This document shows, piece after piece, positions 22,190 to 36,720 of a DNA stretch of 64,000 nt. Made by a program: the position numbers and the translations under genes. Source of the stretch: Molanna angustata (Eukaryota; Arthropoda; Insecta; Trichoptera; Molannidae); the NCBI GenBank assembly GCA_963576475.1, contig OY754987.1, forward strand, positions 11,340,847-11,404,846, given 5' to 3'. Every line of letters starts with the position of its first letter. Position 1 is the first letter of the stretch. The notes below the pieces were generated by a model that did not search any database, was not told where the DNA came from, and was given only the letters and a program-made list of their open reading frames with translations.

Positions 22190-25033
22190 TTAATTTTGTG
22201 TACTCAATAGCCATTCACTGCAATGCTTTTTAAAGCTCCGCAGTGACGCTGCTGTACGAATGTGCTGCGGCAATTCATTCCAATATTTGGTTGATGTGTA
22301 TGAATAACTCCCTTCAAAGGCAGTGGTTCGATGTCTGGGGAGAATAAGTAGATGGTCTCTTTGTCTCGTAGCATACATGTGAATATCACGGGACCACTGT
22401 AATCTGTCATACAGATAGGAAGGTGTCTTACTTTTAATGATTCTGAAAATTTGACACAGATGATGAAACTTCCTTCTGTTAAACATATTCAGTATCCCGT
22501 GCTGCTTAAGGTATGGAGAAACATGTGCTCGCCTAGGTATTTTGTAACAAAAACGTGCACACGCATTTTGGATACGTTGCACTTGCTTTTGTGTATTCTT
22601 TATCAAAGAAGGACCATACACCGCATCCCCATAGTCTAATATGGATAAAACAAGACTATCTGTCAGCAGTTTGCGAACATTGACCGAAACATATTCTCGA
22701 ATTTTATATAAAAGGCGTAGCCTTGAATAGCCCCATTGCACCTTTTTTTTTATATGTTCTTCATATTTCAACCGTTGGTCCATTACTATACCGAGATTAC
22801 GTGCAACGCTTACAAATGGAATGTCAGTGGAATCAATGACAACCCTAAAGCCGCTGCTCTCCACAGCAGTAATTTTTTGTTTTGGGCCCACAACCAGTGC
22901 TACAGTCTTTTGGGGGTTGAGAAGTAGTGCATGGGCTTGTGCCCATGCATGAATTTTATTCAAATCAGTATTTATCATGTCCACGGCCGATTGCACGTTG
23001 TGTTGCTCAAAAGACAAATAAACTTGCGAGTCATCTGCGTACATATGTGATTTGCAATAATTTAGAACATTCATCATATCAGCTGTGTATATAGCAAATA
23101 ACAATGGTCCAAGTATGGACCCTTGTGGAACGCCACGAGTCAGCTTAACAGCAGTAGAGTATTTCAAAGACCCACCGAGTTCACTGCAGACCAGACGCTG
23201 AGTTCTTCCTCTGAAATAACTTTGGAACCATCTGATAGTTCCATCGTCAAATCCATAGAACTGCAATTTCGATATGAGCAATGGAATACTTATCATGTCA
23301 AAAGCTTTGGAGAAATCGAGAAGTACCAATATTGATACTTTTCCCTTGTCACATGAAGTGTGTAAATCATCGGTAATGCATTGTAATGCTGAAGTGGTGC
23401 TGTAACCCTTACGAAAGCCGGACTGATGAGGGGGTATAATTTTACATTTTTCCGCATATTTTACTGTTTGATCAAACACGATTTTCTCAAGTAATTTAGA
23501 TAGAGTGGGCAATATACTAATTGGTCTAAGATCATTTAAGCTTGAAATCGGTGTCTTTTTGGGCAGTGGTTTTACAAGTGCATTTTTCCAGATCTCTGGT
23601 ACCGTACTAGATGTCAATGATTTATTAATTATAGTTGTAATAGTACTAAGCGTATAAGGTAGAATGAGATTTATCATATTTATACTAATACCATCACACC
23701 CGATAGCATTAGATTTAATAGTTTGTATGTGTTTACTAATTGCAGCTTCGTCTACAGTTTGGAGCTTAAAAGACTGTGAGGTTATATACTTGTTCACATT
23801 ATAGTAATTAAGTAAGTCTACGTTGTGTGATATATTTTGATTTAGGTTTATAAAATGGTTATTAATTTTGTCTGGATCATTTAATTCAGTTGGTATACTG
23901 GGTTGTTTTTCCTTTAATTCAAGGCTGCTTGACAGAGATTTCCAAAGTTTTTTTGAATCGTGAATATTACAATTGACGTTATATGCGAAAAAAGCTGATT
24001 TTTCTCTTTTTATAGAGGAGGTTACCAAATTTCGTAATTGCTTATAATACGTGTAATGCATATCTGCTTTGGTTTTTAGATATCGGCTATAGGCGCGGTC
24101 TCTAACCCGCATCATATATTTTATCGTATCAGTTATCCAAGGTTTGTGTCTGTCCCTTATTATTTTCGTATGTATTGGTGCAAAGGTGTCAAATAAATCT
24201 ATAACATATGAATTGAAAATTTTAACCATATCATCTACATTATTTATTGATCTTATGTATTCTAACGGACCATTATTTATTTCGGCACTGAGATTATTTA
24301 CATCAATATCTTTGATATTTCTAAATGATATTGTTTTTGTTACTTTTCTAGGTTTAGGAAATTTTAAGTCGCAAACAATTAAACCATGATCACTCATATC
24401 CTTGCAATGATGCACTCTGAGATTTGTAACTCTCTCAGGTGCATTAGTGAATACCAAATCTATGATCTTTGATGAAGTATTTGTTACTCTCGTAGATTCA
24501 TGCATAACTGAAGTCATATTAAAAATAATAAATGATTCCAAAAGTTTTCTTGCATTAGTTTCTTTGGTGTCCGTAATATCAATATTAAGATCACCTAGCA
24601 CAAAAATATTATCACAATGAAAAATGAAGTTAGATATATTATCACTAATACATTCAATTGATTCACCTACGCCCTTACTATGCGGTCTATATAATGTACC
24701 CAATATCATACTGATGTTTGGAGCCTTGATTTTTATCCACATTTGTTCTAAATATTTATTTTCATATGATAAAATCGTACAGGAAAGTCCGCGACGAACA
24801 TAAAAACCTACACCTCCACCTCGACTTGGTCGTGGTGCCAAATATAAAGTGTAACCTGGTATAGCCCTATCCGTTGCACCTCTGACCTCATCAATCCACG
24901 TCTCGTTCAGGGCAAGCACATCAATTTCATGTTCATCCATATAAACACACAGATCATCGAACCCCGTGCCTAGAGATTGAGCATTTAGTAAGCCTATGGT
25001 TAGGCTCCTTTTTTTATTCCTGAATAGACTCAT
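22190..25033 (-). CDS. LINE-4 ORF2: APE endonuclease and reverse transcriptase, intact
   Basis: 947 codons without a break. The endonuclease domain is at about residues 10-230: LLNAQSL (15-21), NETWID (43-48), RGGGVGFYVRRGLS, GDLNID (147-152), SDHGLI (214-219). The RT domain covers about residues 430-720: KSNAIGCDGISINMI, LRPISILPTLSKLLEKIVFD, HQSGFRKGYSTTSAL, LLDFSKAFDMI, GVPQGSILGPLLFAIYT (near 633) and YADD (near 663). It ends in the long C-terminal helical domain typical of CR1/Jockey elements, with a C-terminal WNELPQHIRTAASLRSFKKH motif and no RNase H. The enzyme nicks DNA and primes reverse transcription of its own RNA at the target. All catalytic motifs seem present. Confidence 0.92.
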   Translation of the reverse strand: MSLFRNKKRSLTIGLLNAQSLGTGFDDLCVYMDEHEIDVLALNETWIDEVRGATDRAIPGYTLYLAPRPSRGGGVGFYVRRGLSCTILSYENKYLEQMWIKIKAPNISMILGTLYRPHSKGVGESIECISDNISNFIFHCDNIFVLGDLNIDITDTKETNARKLLESFIIFNMTSVMHESTRVTNTSSKIIDLVFTNAPERVTNLRVHHCKDMSDHGLIVCDLKFPKPRKVTKTISFRNIKDIDVNNLSAEINNGPLEYIRSINNVDDMVKIFNSYVIDLFDTFAPIHTKIIRDRHKPWITDTIKYMMRVRDRAYSRYLKTKADMHYTYYKQLRNLVTSSIKREKSAFFAYNVNCNIHDSKKLWKSLSSSLELKEKQPSIPTELNDPDKINNHFINLNQNISHNVDLLNYYNVNKYITSQSFKLQTVDEAAISKHIQTIKSNAIGCDGISINMINLILPYTLSTITTIINKSLTSSTVPEIWKNALVKPLPKKTPISSLNDLRPISILPTLSKLLEKIVFDQTVKYAEKCKIIPPHQSGFRKGYSTTSALQCITDDLHTSCDKGKVSILVLLDFSKAFDMISIPLLISKLQFYGFDDGTIRWFQSYFRGRTQRLVCSELGGSLKYSTAVKLTRGVPQGSILGPLLFAIYTADMMNVLNYCKSHMYADDSQVYLSFEQHNVQSAVDMINTDLNKIHAWAQAHALLLNPQKTVALVVGPKQKITAVESSGFRVVIDSTDIPFVSVARNLGIVMDQRLKYEEHIKKKVQWGYSRLRLLYKIREYVSVNVRKLLTDSLVLSILDYGDAVYGPSLIKNTQKQVQRIQNACARFCYKIPRRAHVSPYLKQHGILNMFNRRKFHHLCQIFRIIKSKTPSYLYDRLQWSRDIHMYATRQRDHLLILPRHRTTAFEGSYSYTSTKYWNELPQHIRTAASLRSFKKHCSEWLLSTQN

Positions 25034-26609
25034 TCTGAATAATTATTATCAATGAAAATATTTCACTACTAAAATCGCTCAACACGAGAATTACGTTCAA
25101 ATACATACACATAAACAGCACAATACGCACAAAGTCAATGGAGTGAAGCACCGCAACGCAACCAACAACAAAAATATACAGCAACCAAATAATAAATAAT
25201 GCCGAAGGTACACGAAAACAATATAAATAAGAAAAGCAAGTACAGTACCAGATATTCATAAAAGAAAAACAGAAAATAGTAAAAAAAAAGAAAAAGAAGA
25301 AGTTGAGTAAATTAAAAAACATAATTTTTTAATTGAACATGATTTTCAGTTTGTGAGAGAGAAGTCTTAAAAACATTAAAAAAAACAAAAATAATTATTA
25401 ATAAACAAGGAGAGAGAAAAGAGTATGAGTAAAATATAAAAAAATATCAATTACTAAGTTAAATGTTACATTATATGAGATATCAATGAAAACTTTTAGA
25501 TGAGATGTGGATAATTGCGGGCTTATTACCTAATGGCAATAAGCCCGCCAGTGTACAATTACATTTGTTTATATTATGTACAAGAAGATGTATAAATAAA
25601 ACAAACAAGATATATAGTTAATTACATTATCCAAAACCAGATTCATAAACAATGACATATCTCAAAACAGTCACTAGAAGTCTTATTCCTCAACAAAAAC
25701 ATCACATGTACTAGGTACTTTGATTGTTTCCGCCGGCATTTTAAATAATACCATTTCAAATAAAATGAATACACGCTTAATAAAATAATATAATATCAAT
25801 ACAACTTATTTATAAGTCAACACCGACAAATTCACTAAGTTTGTATTAATCATACTTTAAATCTTCAAACGCGTTTATCTCAAAATCACTTTTTCTGAAA
25901 TATGTCATTGTTCCCCCAAACGAGCGATATATGAGGCATTCATGAAAACTTTTATAAGATGTGATAACGATACATAATTAAAAAAATACATTTATTATAA
26001 TTATGAGTGTGTGAAAGAAAATTCTTATAAAGATAAAAAATATAAGTGAAATAAGAGTAAATTACATGTTAAATGTTACATAATACATTAATAAAAGATA
26101 AAAAATATATTTAGTTAAATAAGAGTAAATTACATGTTGAATGTTACATGTATTAATAAAAGATAAATTATTAATGAAAACTTTCCAATAATAATAGGTA
26201 TTAAAGCATATAATACATACAATTAAAACTCTTATAAAATGAGATAAGGCAAATTGAACAAAAAAACATATAATCCATAATTAATCACTAGTTTGTGAGA
26301 GAAAAATCCTAGGGATAAAAAGTATAAGTGGAAAAAGAGTCTTATATATGTATGAATGGTATATATGAAATATTATTAAAATAAATTGCCAATGAAAAAC
26401 CTTTAAAATATGAGATTAGGAAAGTTAAATACATGTGTATAATATATAAATAATAATTATAATAATAAACACAGTTTGCGAGTGAAAAGTCTTACAAATA
26501 AAAACAAAAAAGTATAAATGAAACATAATTTACCTCTAATTTTCTTAATAGGGTGATCTCATATAATATATTCCTTATAACACCCACACTAAATTCACAT
26601 TGAGATAAA
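25034..26609 (-). repeat. LINE-4 inter-ORF spacer with degenerate internal repeats
   Basis: 1.58 kb of very AT-rich DNA. A block beginning 'gtttgtgagagaaaagtctt' recurs at about 25345, 26003, 26287 and 26472, and a 'caatgaaaacttttaaaatg' block recurs between them, so degenerate units of roughly 190-280 bp are arrayed. It includes a perfect 11-bp stem GCGGGCTTATT/AATAAGCCCGC at 25517-25548. With 'cagtgtacaatt' this resembles the plus-strand 3' UTR of another LINE (compare 35530-35560), suggesting an insertion. Confidence 0.5.
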
Positions 26610-27614
26610 TCACTTTAGCCCCTCTATCACAGAAATACTGTTCAGCAATATAGGCTTATCTTCATCTGTCCTCTTAATAAATATTGTTCCATTTTTTGTC
26701 CATAGATATTTGTAGCTTAATTCTCTCTTCTTTGCTCTTGCGAGGTTAAATAGGTATCTAGATTTAGGAGTCAGGCACTCCGAAACAAAGATGGGTCGGA
26801 CAGGTCCAGACATTCCCAGTAATGATGAGTTAATTTTCTTTTCAGGAGCCTGAGAACGATTATATTTTTTAATACTTGTTAATAACTCCTCCCTGGCCAT
26901 TCCACCAAAGAAAGTGACTTGCACCACACCCGGTGATTCTCCTTTACTAGTGTGTCTCTTGATATCTTTGACATCTTTCAGTCCTGTATCCGAACCTATG
27001 ACGGTGCATAGGTTGTTCACCAGTCCCTTCAGTTCCGTGATGCCTTCACCTGGTACCACAGGAACACCTCTTAAAACTAGGGATGACCCTAGTGCCGCTT
27101 TTTCCTGTCTTTCGCACTTGTTCTCCAAGGTCACCAGTTGTTTCTCCATTTTCTCCAAATTGGCAGCCATATCTACACCAGACCTTAGCCCCTTGATGAT
27201 CTCGTCCTTCTCCTCGTTAGACCTAACAAGAGTCTCTATAGTTTTCCTTAATTCGCCCATTTCAGATTCCACCCGAGCCATGATCCTAGCCTCCATCTCC
27301 ACCACCCAATCCTGAAGGGGAGCGCCCTCTGAGTCCGACCTAGCTGGCGGGGTTACAGGAACGTCCAGGGGACCCATCACGGATTGCAACGGGCTTCCGC
27401 GCGGGTCATGCAATGCGCACTGGTCGCATCTCCATGTAGAGCGTGTTAAGCATGACATCTTAGTATAGTTAGTCTTGGTCATCTTGACACAGCGGAAGTG
27501 ATAACTATTATAGCACCTACCACATTTAAGTTTCTTGGTAGGGCTAACAACGTTTCCACAAGACCCACACGGGCAATTCTTTCTCACCTTGTCATCGCTC
27601 ATTTTGAAGAACAA
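26610..27614 (-). CDS. LINE-4 ORF1: PHD-like finger, coiled coil, FP-like C domain
   Basis: 334 codons. The second Met (27602, MSDDKVRKNCPCGSCGNVV) may be the real start. Residues about 14-70 form a Cys/His zinc finger of PHD type: CPCGSCG, KCGRCYNSYHFRCVKM and TWRCDQCALH. Residues about 105-190 form a charged coiled coil (EMEARIMARVESEMGELRKT, then NLEKMEKQLVTLENKCERQE). The last third (LVLRGVPVVPGEGITELKGL, QVTFFGGMAREELLTSIKKY, PIFVSECLTPKSRYLFNLAR) resembles the FP/L1-like nucleic-acid-binding C domain found in ORF1 of CR1-group LINEs. The product likely packages the element RNA with ORF2. Confidence 0.85.
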   Translation of the reverse strand: MFFKMSDDKVRKNCPCGSCGNVVSPTKKLKCGRCYNSYHFRCVKMTKTNYTKMSCLTRSTWRCDQCALHDPRGSPLQSVMGPLDVPVTPPARSDSEGAPLQDWVVEMEARIMARVESEMGELRKTIETLVRSNEEKDEIIKGLRSGVDMAANLEKMEKQLVTLENKCERQEKAALGSSLVLRGVPVVPGEGITELKGLVNNLCTVIGSDTGLKDVKDIKRHTSKGESPGVVQVTFFGGMAREELLTSIKKYNRSQAPEKKINSSLLGMSGPVRPIFVSECLTPKSRYLFNLARAKKRELSYKYLWTKNGTIFIKRTDEDKPILLNSISVIEGLK

Positions 27615-27875
27615 TCGTACAGATATTGGACACTAAGAATTTTCTCACTTCAATTGCACATCAAACGATATATAACTTTTAAGTTTTCGTTTATATAAAT
27701 GAACTATAACTCTTGTATTTTGTTTTCGTTACATCCAGATTGGAATGTCTCTCATCACAAAAAGAAAATCAAAATATACAACTATTTAATTATTACAATA
27801 GATTAACATTCGTATTTAGCTTGTTTAGATATAATAATGATGGTAATTTTAATAAAAATAATGCGTGAAAAGATT

Positions 27876-28543
27876 AACAGCGCGCACTTTGACAGATGTA
27901 TATAGCTCAACTGGCAAAGAGTTATAGTAGAGGTAGACGTTCTTCGGAAGAGTCTGACCTTCAAAGGTCAAAACAACCGTTTGAGAGGGTTTCCATTCGA
28001 TAGATCCAGACGAGGAATCTTTATAATTCAAACGTCTGGCTTTGATTATTTTTCCAAATTGGGATGGCACAGACACATTTTCTATAATGTCATCATTTGA
28101 CAGTTCGGTGGAGATGCCTCTTACTAAGCCCATTTTTGTAAGTTTAAAAGAGGGAATATATGCTTTAAGGTTATTAGAGGTAAGAATTGAAGAATCTACA
28201 AAGGAATTAGCAGCATTGGGGTTTGTGAAGGAGACGGAAATCTTGTTTCTTCCCTCGGCTTTGACACCGCCGGGAGAGACATTAACAATTTTGTTTTTGT
28301 AGAGGATTTGGCCGAATTTCATAGGGTGCAGAGAAGCATTATTGTCCACATTCTGGACCTAAACCAAAAAGGGAAGGAGAGAGCGTGAGAAGCTTCAGAT
28401 ACATCAGGATACTAGGAAGTAGGGGAAGAAGGAGAAGGAAAATCGTTTCCTTCGCGTCTTCTTTTATTAGGTTTTGCGGCAGAGGAATTCGGTTGGATTG
28501 TTATGTCGTCAGGAGGGTCAGGAGGTTTATGGATTTCTTCCAT
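27876..28543 (-). pseudogene. LINE-3 gag, N-terminal part
   Basis: The likely start is the ATG at 28543-28541 ([20 protein letters not shown]). A Ser/Pro-rich basic region follows, then an in-frame stop after PSPSSPTS and a frameshift near 28355. From 28349 the frame is clean: MKFGQILYKNKIVNVSPGGV, ISVSFTNPNAANSFVDSS, YIPSFKLTKMGLVRGISTEL, SQTVVLTFEGQTLPKNVYLY, SLPVELYTSVKVRAV. This is the conserved gag domain before the zinc knuckles in I-like LINEs. It breaks at 27876, where LINE-4 begins; the knuckles resume at 21814. Confidence 0.75.
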
Positions 28544-28620
28544 TATGACAAGATCGAAACAAAAATAAAAATTTCACTAACAAAAAGAATAACAAAGTAA
28601 AATAAGATAGGAATGCACCT

Positions 28621-32429
<3,809 letters not shown>

Positions 32430-32700
32430 AACGATTAACGCATGAATATTTTGCCCATTTGCCCTGCATCGACAGGCTGTGGTTCGTCAATCTTCGGAAA
32501 TTGTCGGGAATCCTCGGGAATTGTTGAAGATAATATACAGATTGCAGCTCGCAAACAGGAGCGCAGCCTCAAGGGATTATCAACATTTACATTTTTATTT
32601 TTCCATATATCTCAAAAACCATTAAAGCTTGAATGCTGCAAATTTGTATATATCGACAGAAAACGATAGTTGAATCTCATGTGTTTTATGCAAATAGAAA
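32430..32700 (+). mobile_element. Helentron-like family 1, 3' end fragment with foreign GC-rich piece (H5)
   Basis: 32575-32700 matches the 3' half of other copies ('ccatatatctcaaaaaccat', 'agcttgaatgctg', 'gttgaatctcatgtg'). 32440-32570 is GC-richer, unlike the other copies, and preceded by a pyrimidine-rich 'ctctatactctattcag' that resembles a splice acceptor. No protein recognised in it. Confidence 0.4.
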
Positions 32701-33239
32701 TTCGTTAATTAAAACTATTTTAAAACGAACTTTGTACCTACAAATATCCAAATAATTATATACATAACACTTTCTTGCACCCTTGCAATAATGAAAAAAT
32801 AGTGATTTTTATCTCGTCAATGACAAGATTTAAATATAAAAACGTTTCTTGGAAGCTGAAAAATCAATTGGATAAATCCAAATAAATAATCTACACTTCT
32901 TTAAATATAATATAAAAAAAACATTTTCAAATTCAGTGGGCGAGTTTTGTAGGAAAAAACCTTTTTAGATTAACTGAATCTGCTAGTGAATAATTTAATA
33001 ATACAAATGTATTTTTTTGTATTTAAAGCAACAACATTTGTTTCAGAAATATATAATAGATTGATGAGTACCATCGATCTCAAATAAATAATAATTATTT
33101 CTCTTTTTCACAATAAAATCTCTTGTTATATTCTCATAAATTGTCAGGGAGGGCCCCTGGGTTAGTGGTGAGGAAAGCAAGACCAAAAATATGACTATTA
33201 TGGTCATTTCAATAATACATAACTTAATCCAACTATTGA
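32701..33239. other. Unassigned AT-rich DNA
   Basis: Nothing recognised apart from a GC-rich 'gagggcccctgggttagtgg' near 33150. Confidence 0.45.
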
Positions 33240-33790
33240 TTTAATAATAATAATATAATAATAAATGGATAATTTATATAGCGCCATTTTTGTGTTTTCA
33301 CCTCAAGGGCGCTTAACAATTATACCTGGAGATAAAATAATAAATAAAAATCAACCTAGATAATAATCACTTAATCACTAGATGAGTTTTAAAAAAATAA
33401 GTTTTTAACTGTTTTTTGAACACTCTTTCATTGTCTATTGATCTTAAACTATATGGGAGCTTATTCCACTGAACTGGACCCACCACAGCAAATGCTATTT
33501 GACCAAAGTTCGTCATTCGCCGCGTATTATGTTCTTTTAGACGATTCATGGCCGTGTTACTTGCAGATCGAAGAGTAGATCTTTTTTGGTTCAAATCATC
33601 TCGTACACAAAGATCCATTATGTATTTTGGAACATGTCCGTGAATAGCTTTGTGCACCATCCAGCATATCATGTACTGAATCCTCACCGATATCCGCAAC
33701 CAATGAAGATCTTTTAGCAATGGTGATGTGTGGGCAGACTTCGGTGAATTTTATATTAACCTAGCTGCTGCATTGAAGACCGAATGGAAT
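33240..33790 (-). pseudogene. L2/CR1-like LINE 3' end with C-terminal coding fragment
   Basis: Minus-strand frame: HTSPLLKDLHWLRISVRIQY, MICWMVHKAIHGHVPKYIMD, VGPVQWNKLPYSLRSIDNER and FKKQLKTYFFKTHLVIK, stop at 33367. This is the end of the RT protein in the L2/CR1 group. A 3' UTR follows with a hairpin AGCGCC/GGCGCT (about 33276-33312) and an ATT-repeat tail (about 33240-33260). Endonuclease and RT core are missing. Confidence 0.75.
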
Positions 33791-33807
33791 CTTTCAAGGT
33801 GAATTTG

Positions 33808-34530
33808 TGGGAATTTGTTCAAGAGAATTTATTTCTCTTAATAAATCGACAGAATTTATCTTAGTCTCGTGTGAGCGAATTGTATGCAGTGCAGTAGTAG
33901 AGTTTTTGCATGTTTTATTCCGACTTTGAAGTCCGAAAATATAGAGGCTTTGCAGCATATATTATGATATACCTATACAAATATTTATTAACTCATAAAT
34001 TGGAGTAGAACATTGAGTATAACTTCTGGTTGATGCGGTTTAATGCGTAGAGTCCAACGTTTCAGAAAATATAGAAAGGTTCAGGCCCTGATTTCTCAAA
34101 CTTTTTGAATTAAGAAAAACATTATTTTATTACAAATTTTTGTGTCAATATTTACATTTTTAAAATATTAAAAAACACTGTAACACTTTAACTAGATAAT
34201 TTAATTTTCTATAAAATGTACATTCATAATAGTTGTACATCTCAAACTTTCCTTAACAATTAAAAAAAATAATTTAGAGACGAGATAGTACAATTTGTAT
34301 GGCAGTATACACAACATCTACGGGGACTCTCAATAGTTTGATAGGTACTCAATCTCATACAAACCATCAAGCTGTTCTTATTCTTGACATACATGTTTTG
34401 TAAGGAAAACAAAAAATCTCAAAATATCCAATAATTTAGATTTAATGGTTAATAGTTTGAAATGTATTCTGATTACACATACTTTCACCATCGATAGTTG
34501 GATCTCATGTGTTACATGCAACTAGTATAT
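33808..34530 (+). mobile_element. Helentron-like family 1, internally shortened copy (H6)
   Basis: 5' hairpin AAGAGAA/TTCTCTT at about 33819, 'gtgtgagcgaattgtatgca', 'agaggctttgcagcata', then the 3' half and the terminal 'GTTGGATCTCATGTGTTACA' ending at CAACTAGT (34530). The outermost 5' TCCAACTG is missing. Confidence 0.65.
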
Positions 34531-35319
34531 TATATAGTATTCTTCTTCAGGATCCAGTTAAAGGATAAAAAAATATATCATTGTTGTACCTAAATGTAAA
34601 AAAAATATGTAGGTACCTATTCAATAAATACAGGAATACTTTATGAAGGATTTTTGTTAAAAAAAACAGATTTTCATGTGAAACTGCATAATCTTCGATC
34701 TTGATTATAAAAATGTAAAATTTAACGATTTCCAAATCTATTCTTAAGGAATCTTTGATTGAGTAAAAATTTTGCCAGACGTTTTCTGACCATGACTATC
34801 ACATGACTATCCTCCCCCACCCCTAGTTTAGGTCCAAGGGAGGATTATTTGAAAACGAGCCCACTCGTGTTTCAACCCCTTGATTCATTTGTATTAGAGA
34901 AACGAAAGCTAGATTAATATTTTTCCGATTGAACGACATCCCAAGTAGGTATTTTATCAAAACGATGTACTTACATTTATCTGTATTAAAGTCAGGATAA
35001 AAGAAAATACGTGAGAAATAATGATATTTAAAAAATACAAATGGACAGTCAGATATTATTTTGTTATTTATTTATTTTATTTCATTGAGTCAAATACTAT
35101 GTCAAGTATATCTACTGACAATACACATCTTTCTAAATCAAATCATGATATTTATTTGTGTGTATCAGCGAGCGTCAGAATATGATAACATGAACAAGAG
35201 AGACATCCTTCCAAAAAACTCCAAATACCTCCTGGCCTGGACTGGAAACATATCTATTTTCTATTTCTTAACCAACATACATACTTCCCATTTATTTCCT
35301 TATTCCTGTAGGTAGACAA
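34531..35319. other. Unassigned AT-rich DNA
   Basis: No gene or repeat was recognised. The frame at 35061-35315 has a Phe/Leu-rich product without features. Confidence 0.45.
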
Positions 35320-35612
35320 ATCTCCTCTTTTTTTCCCTTCCCTCCCATAGTGTTGTAACAGGTTTCAACTAAGATTTCTGTAATTGCCATTGATGTACAT
35401 ATTTTTATTCTTCTTACTTGATTATGTTTAAATGTAATATGTTTATAGTTATATGTAGGTTTTATTTTTTTTTGTACATGTACCATTTTCACTCATAATT
35501 GTTACCTACAGATGGTTGACTAGAAGAAATTTCCACTAGGCAATAAGTCTGTCATTTGTACTAGCAAATAAGTGATAAACAATAAAGTGTTAAAATAAAT
35601 AAAATAAATAAA
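35320..35612 (+). repeat. LINE 3' UTR remnant, moth-type
   Basis: Contains 'gatggttgactagaagaaat', 'aggcaataagtctgtcattt', AATAAAGTG and an AATAAATAAAATAAATAAA tail (to about 35612). I recall the GCAATAAGTC..C.TTTGTAC pattern as a common LINE 3' end in moths. No coding part is attached. Confidence 0.55.
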
Positions 35613-35637
35613 TATCCCACAATGTACCTATATCCAA

Positions 35638-35830
35638 CGGTAAGTGTGCGGGTTCGTATTTCCTTACAAAGGAAGTACGACACATGTGTGTATACCCACA
35701 CACCAGTCTCGTTTCACCTAAAAAAGCACTACATTTAGAATGGGTGGTGAGCCTCATCGGTGAACTATGTGAGATGTTTATTTGCCTGTTGTTTTAGATT
35801 ACCCGGCTCTTATGGTACACCCGAAAACGA
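35638..35830 (+). repeat. Dispersed repeat C, copy 2
   Basis: GTGTGCGGG, then a strong hairpin TTCGTA-TTTCCTT/AAGGAA-TACGA (35653-35680), then 'agaatgggtggtgagcctca', 'tgaactatgtgagatg' and 'tgcctgttg'. Confidence 0.65.
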
Positions 35831-36480
35831 TAATTTAGAAAACAGTGGAAGCACTATTCTAAACCTGTGAAACAGCTATTCGGAAAAAAATACTTTTTTT
35901 TCAACACAGTCAAACAATTATGTGAAAAATGTTTTTTTAAAAATTTTCCCTCAGATGGGAATCAAATCGTAAGTCGACCGTAATTTCCATGTTTTTGTTC
36001 AAAACAACGTTTGCTTATCAAAATCATAGTACTAAAGGTACTTAGAGGAAACATAAAATACTGCATCTGATCATTGATAGTGTGGTGAACCATCCCAACG
36101 ATGTCCCCACATCACTACTGGCTTGTCATGGCTACCAACTCAAGCTGAACGTTTAAACTATGATCCCCTCCTACTCTAATCATTCGGAATTTCTTCAGTC
36201 GCTGGCTTTGACGTATCGCGGACTTTCCTCCACATTTTTCTTAAGTGTGAATATAATAACTATCAAAACAAATACTATGTAATACATCAATTAAAATAAA
36301 TTTATATCAGAGTGAGTACAATCTTTTATTGCATGAATTATCAGTTGCACCCAATTGTTTGTAGTGTATCTATTGTAGAGAGATGAGTTTTTAACAATAC
36401 CTTTTGAACGCGCAATAATCATTCTTATAAATATTATATAAAATTAATTAATCATAATTTATATAAAAGACAAAATAACC
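35831..36480. other. Unassigned DNA
   Basis: A slightly GC-richer patch at 36060-36240 ('atcgttgggatggttc' on the minus strand) has no open frame of note. The rest is AT-rich. Confidence 0.4.
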
Positions 36481-36605
36481 ATCTCGAAAACGGGGTATTG
36501 ATAGGAAGCGAATTTCACGGCTCCGCAATAAACGAGAGTGGACGAGTGTTAAGACCGTGGAGGAGCAGTTTTGAGCTGCTAAAGATAGGAGCTTAATAGA
36601 CTCAC

Positions 36606-36720
36606 CTTCTTTTTTGGCAAACATCACACCAAACTCAACACTCGTCTTGCGTCAACATAATGAGTAACGCCGCATCCCGAATACCGAACCACAGCCCGAG
36701 ATTCTATTACGTCCTATACC
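36606..36720 (-). other. Candidate first exon of an unknown gene (MFAKKE)
   Basis: A GC-richer minus-strand stretch leads to an ATG at 36624-36622 in the context GTGTGATG, encoding MFAKKEG with the last Gly codon split by a consensus donor AAG|GTGAGT (exon ends 36606). A short start exon followed by a long intron is common in insect genes. No downstream exon was found in the window, and chance is possible. Confidence 0.25.

Larger units (their letters stand above)
21815..27875 (-). mobile_element. LINE-4: full-length, apparently intact LINE inserted in LINE-3 gag
   Basis: 6,061 bp on the minus strand: a 5' UTR of about 260 bp, ORF1 (27614-26610), a 1.58-kb spacer, ORF2 (25033-22190), a 370-bp 3' UTR with a long hairpin (21984-21923), and an ATTT-repeat tail at 21850-21818. 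The two halves of the LINE-3 gag lie on either side. At most a 3-bp target duplication (GTT) is seen. Both ORFs are open, so it may be recent and possibly competent. The domain set (PHD-like finger, coiled coil, FP-like C domain, APE, RT, no RNase H) fits the CR1/Jockey/Daphne group. Confidence 0.85.
17358..28545 (-). mobile_element. LINE-3: I-like LINE with gag and RNase H, split by LINE-4
   Basis: Read on the minus strand: gag N-terminus (28543-27876), interruption by LINE-4 (27875-21815), gag C-terminus with zinc knuckles (21814-21154), pol with APE endonuclease, RT and RNase H (21182-17392), then an A-run tail at 17372-17359. The gag/pol/RNase H layout is typical of the I group of non-LTR elements. 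It is an old copy: pol has five in-frame stops, and gag has a stop and frameshifts. Excluding the insertion it is about 5.1 kb. Confidence 0.85.

Noticed and set aside
26914..27315. 133-aa plus-strand frame opposite LINE-4 ORF1
   Set aside because: Shadow of the real ORF1 on the minus strand.
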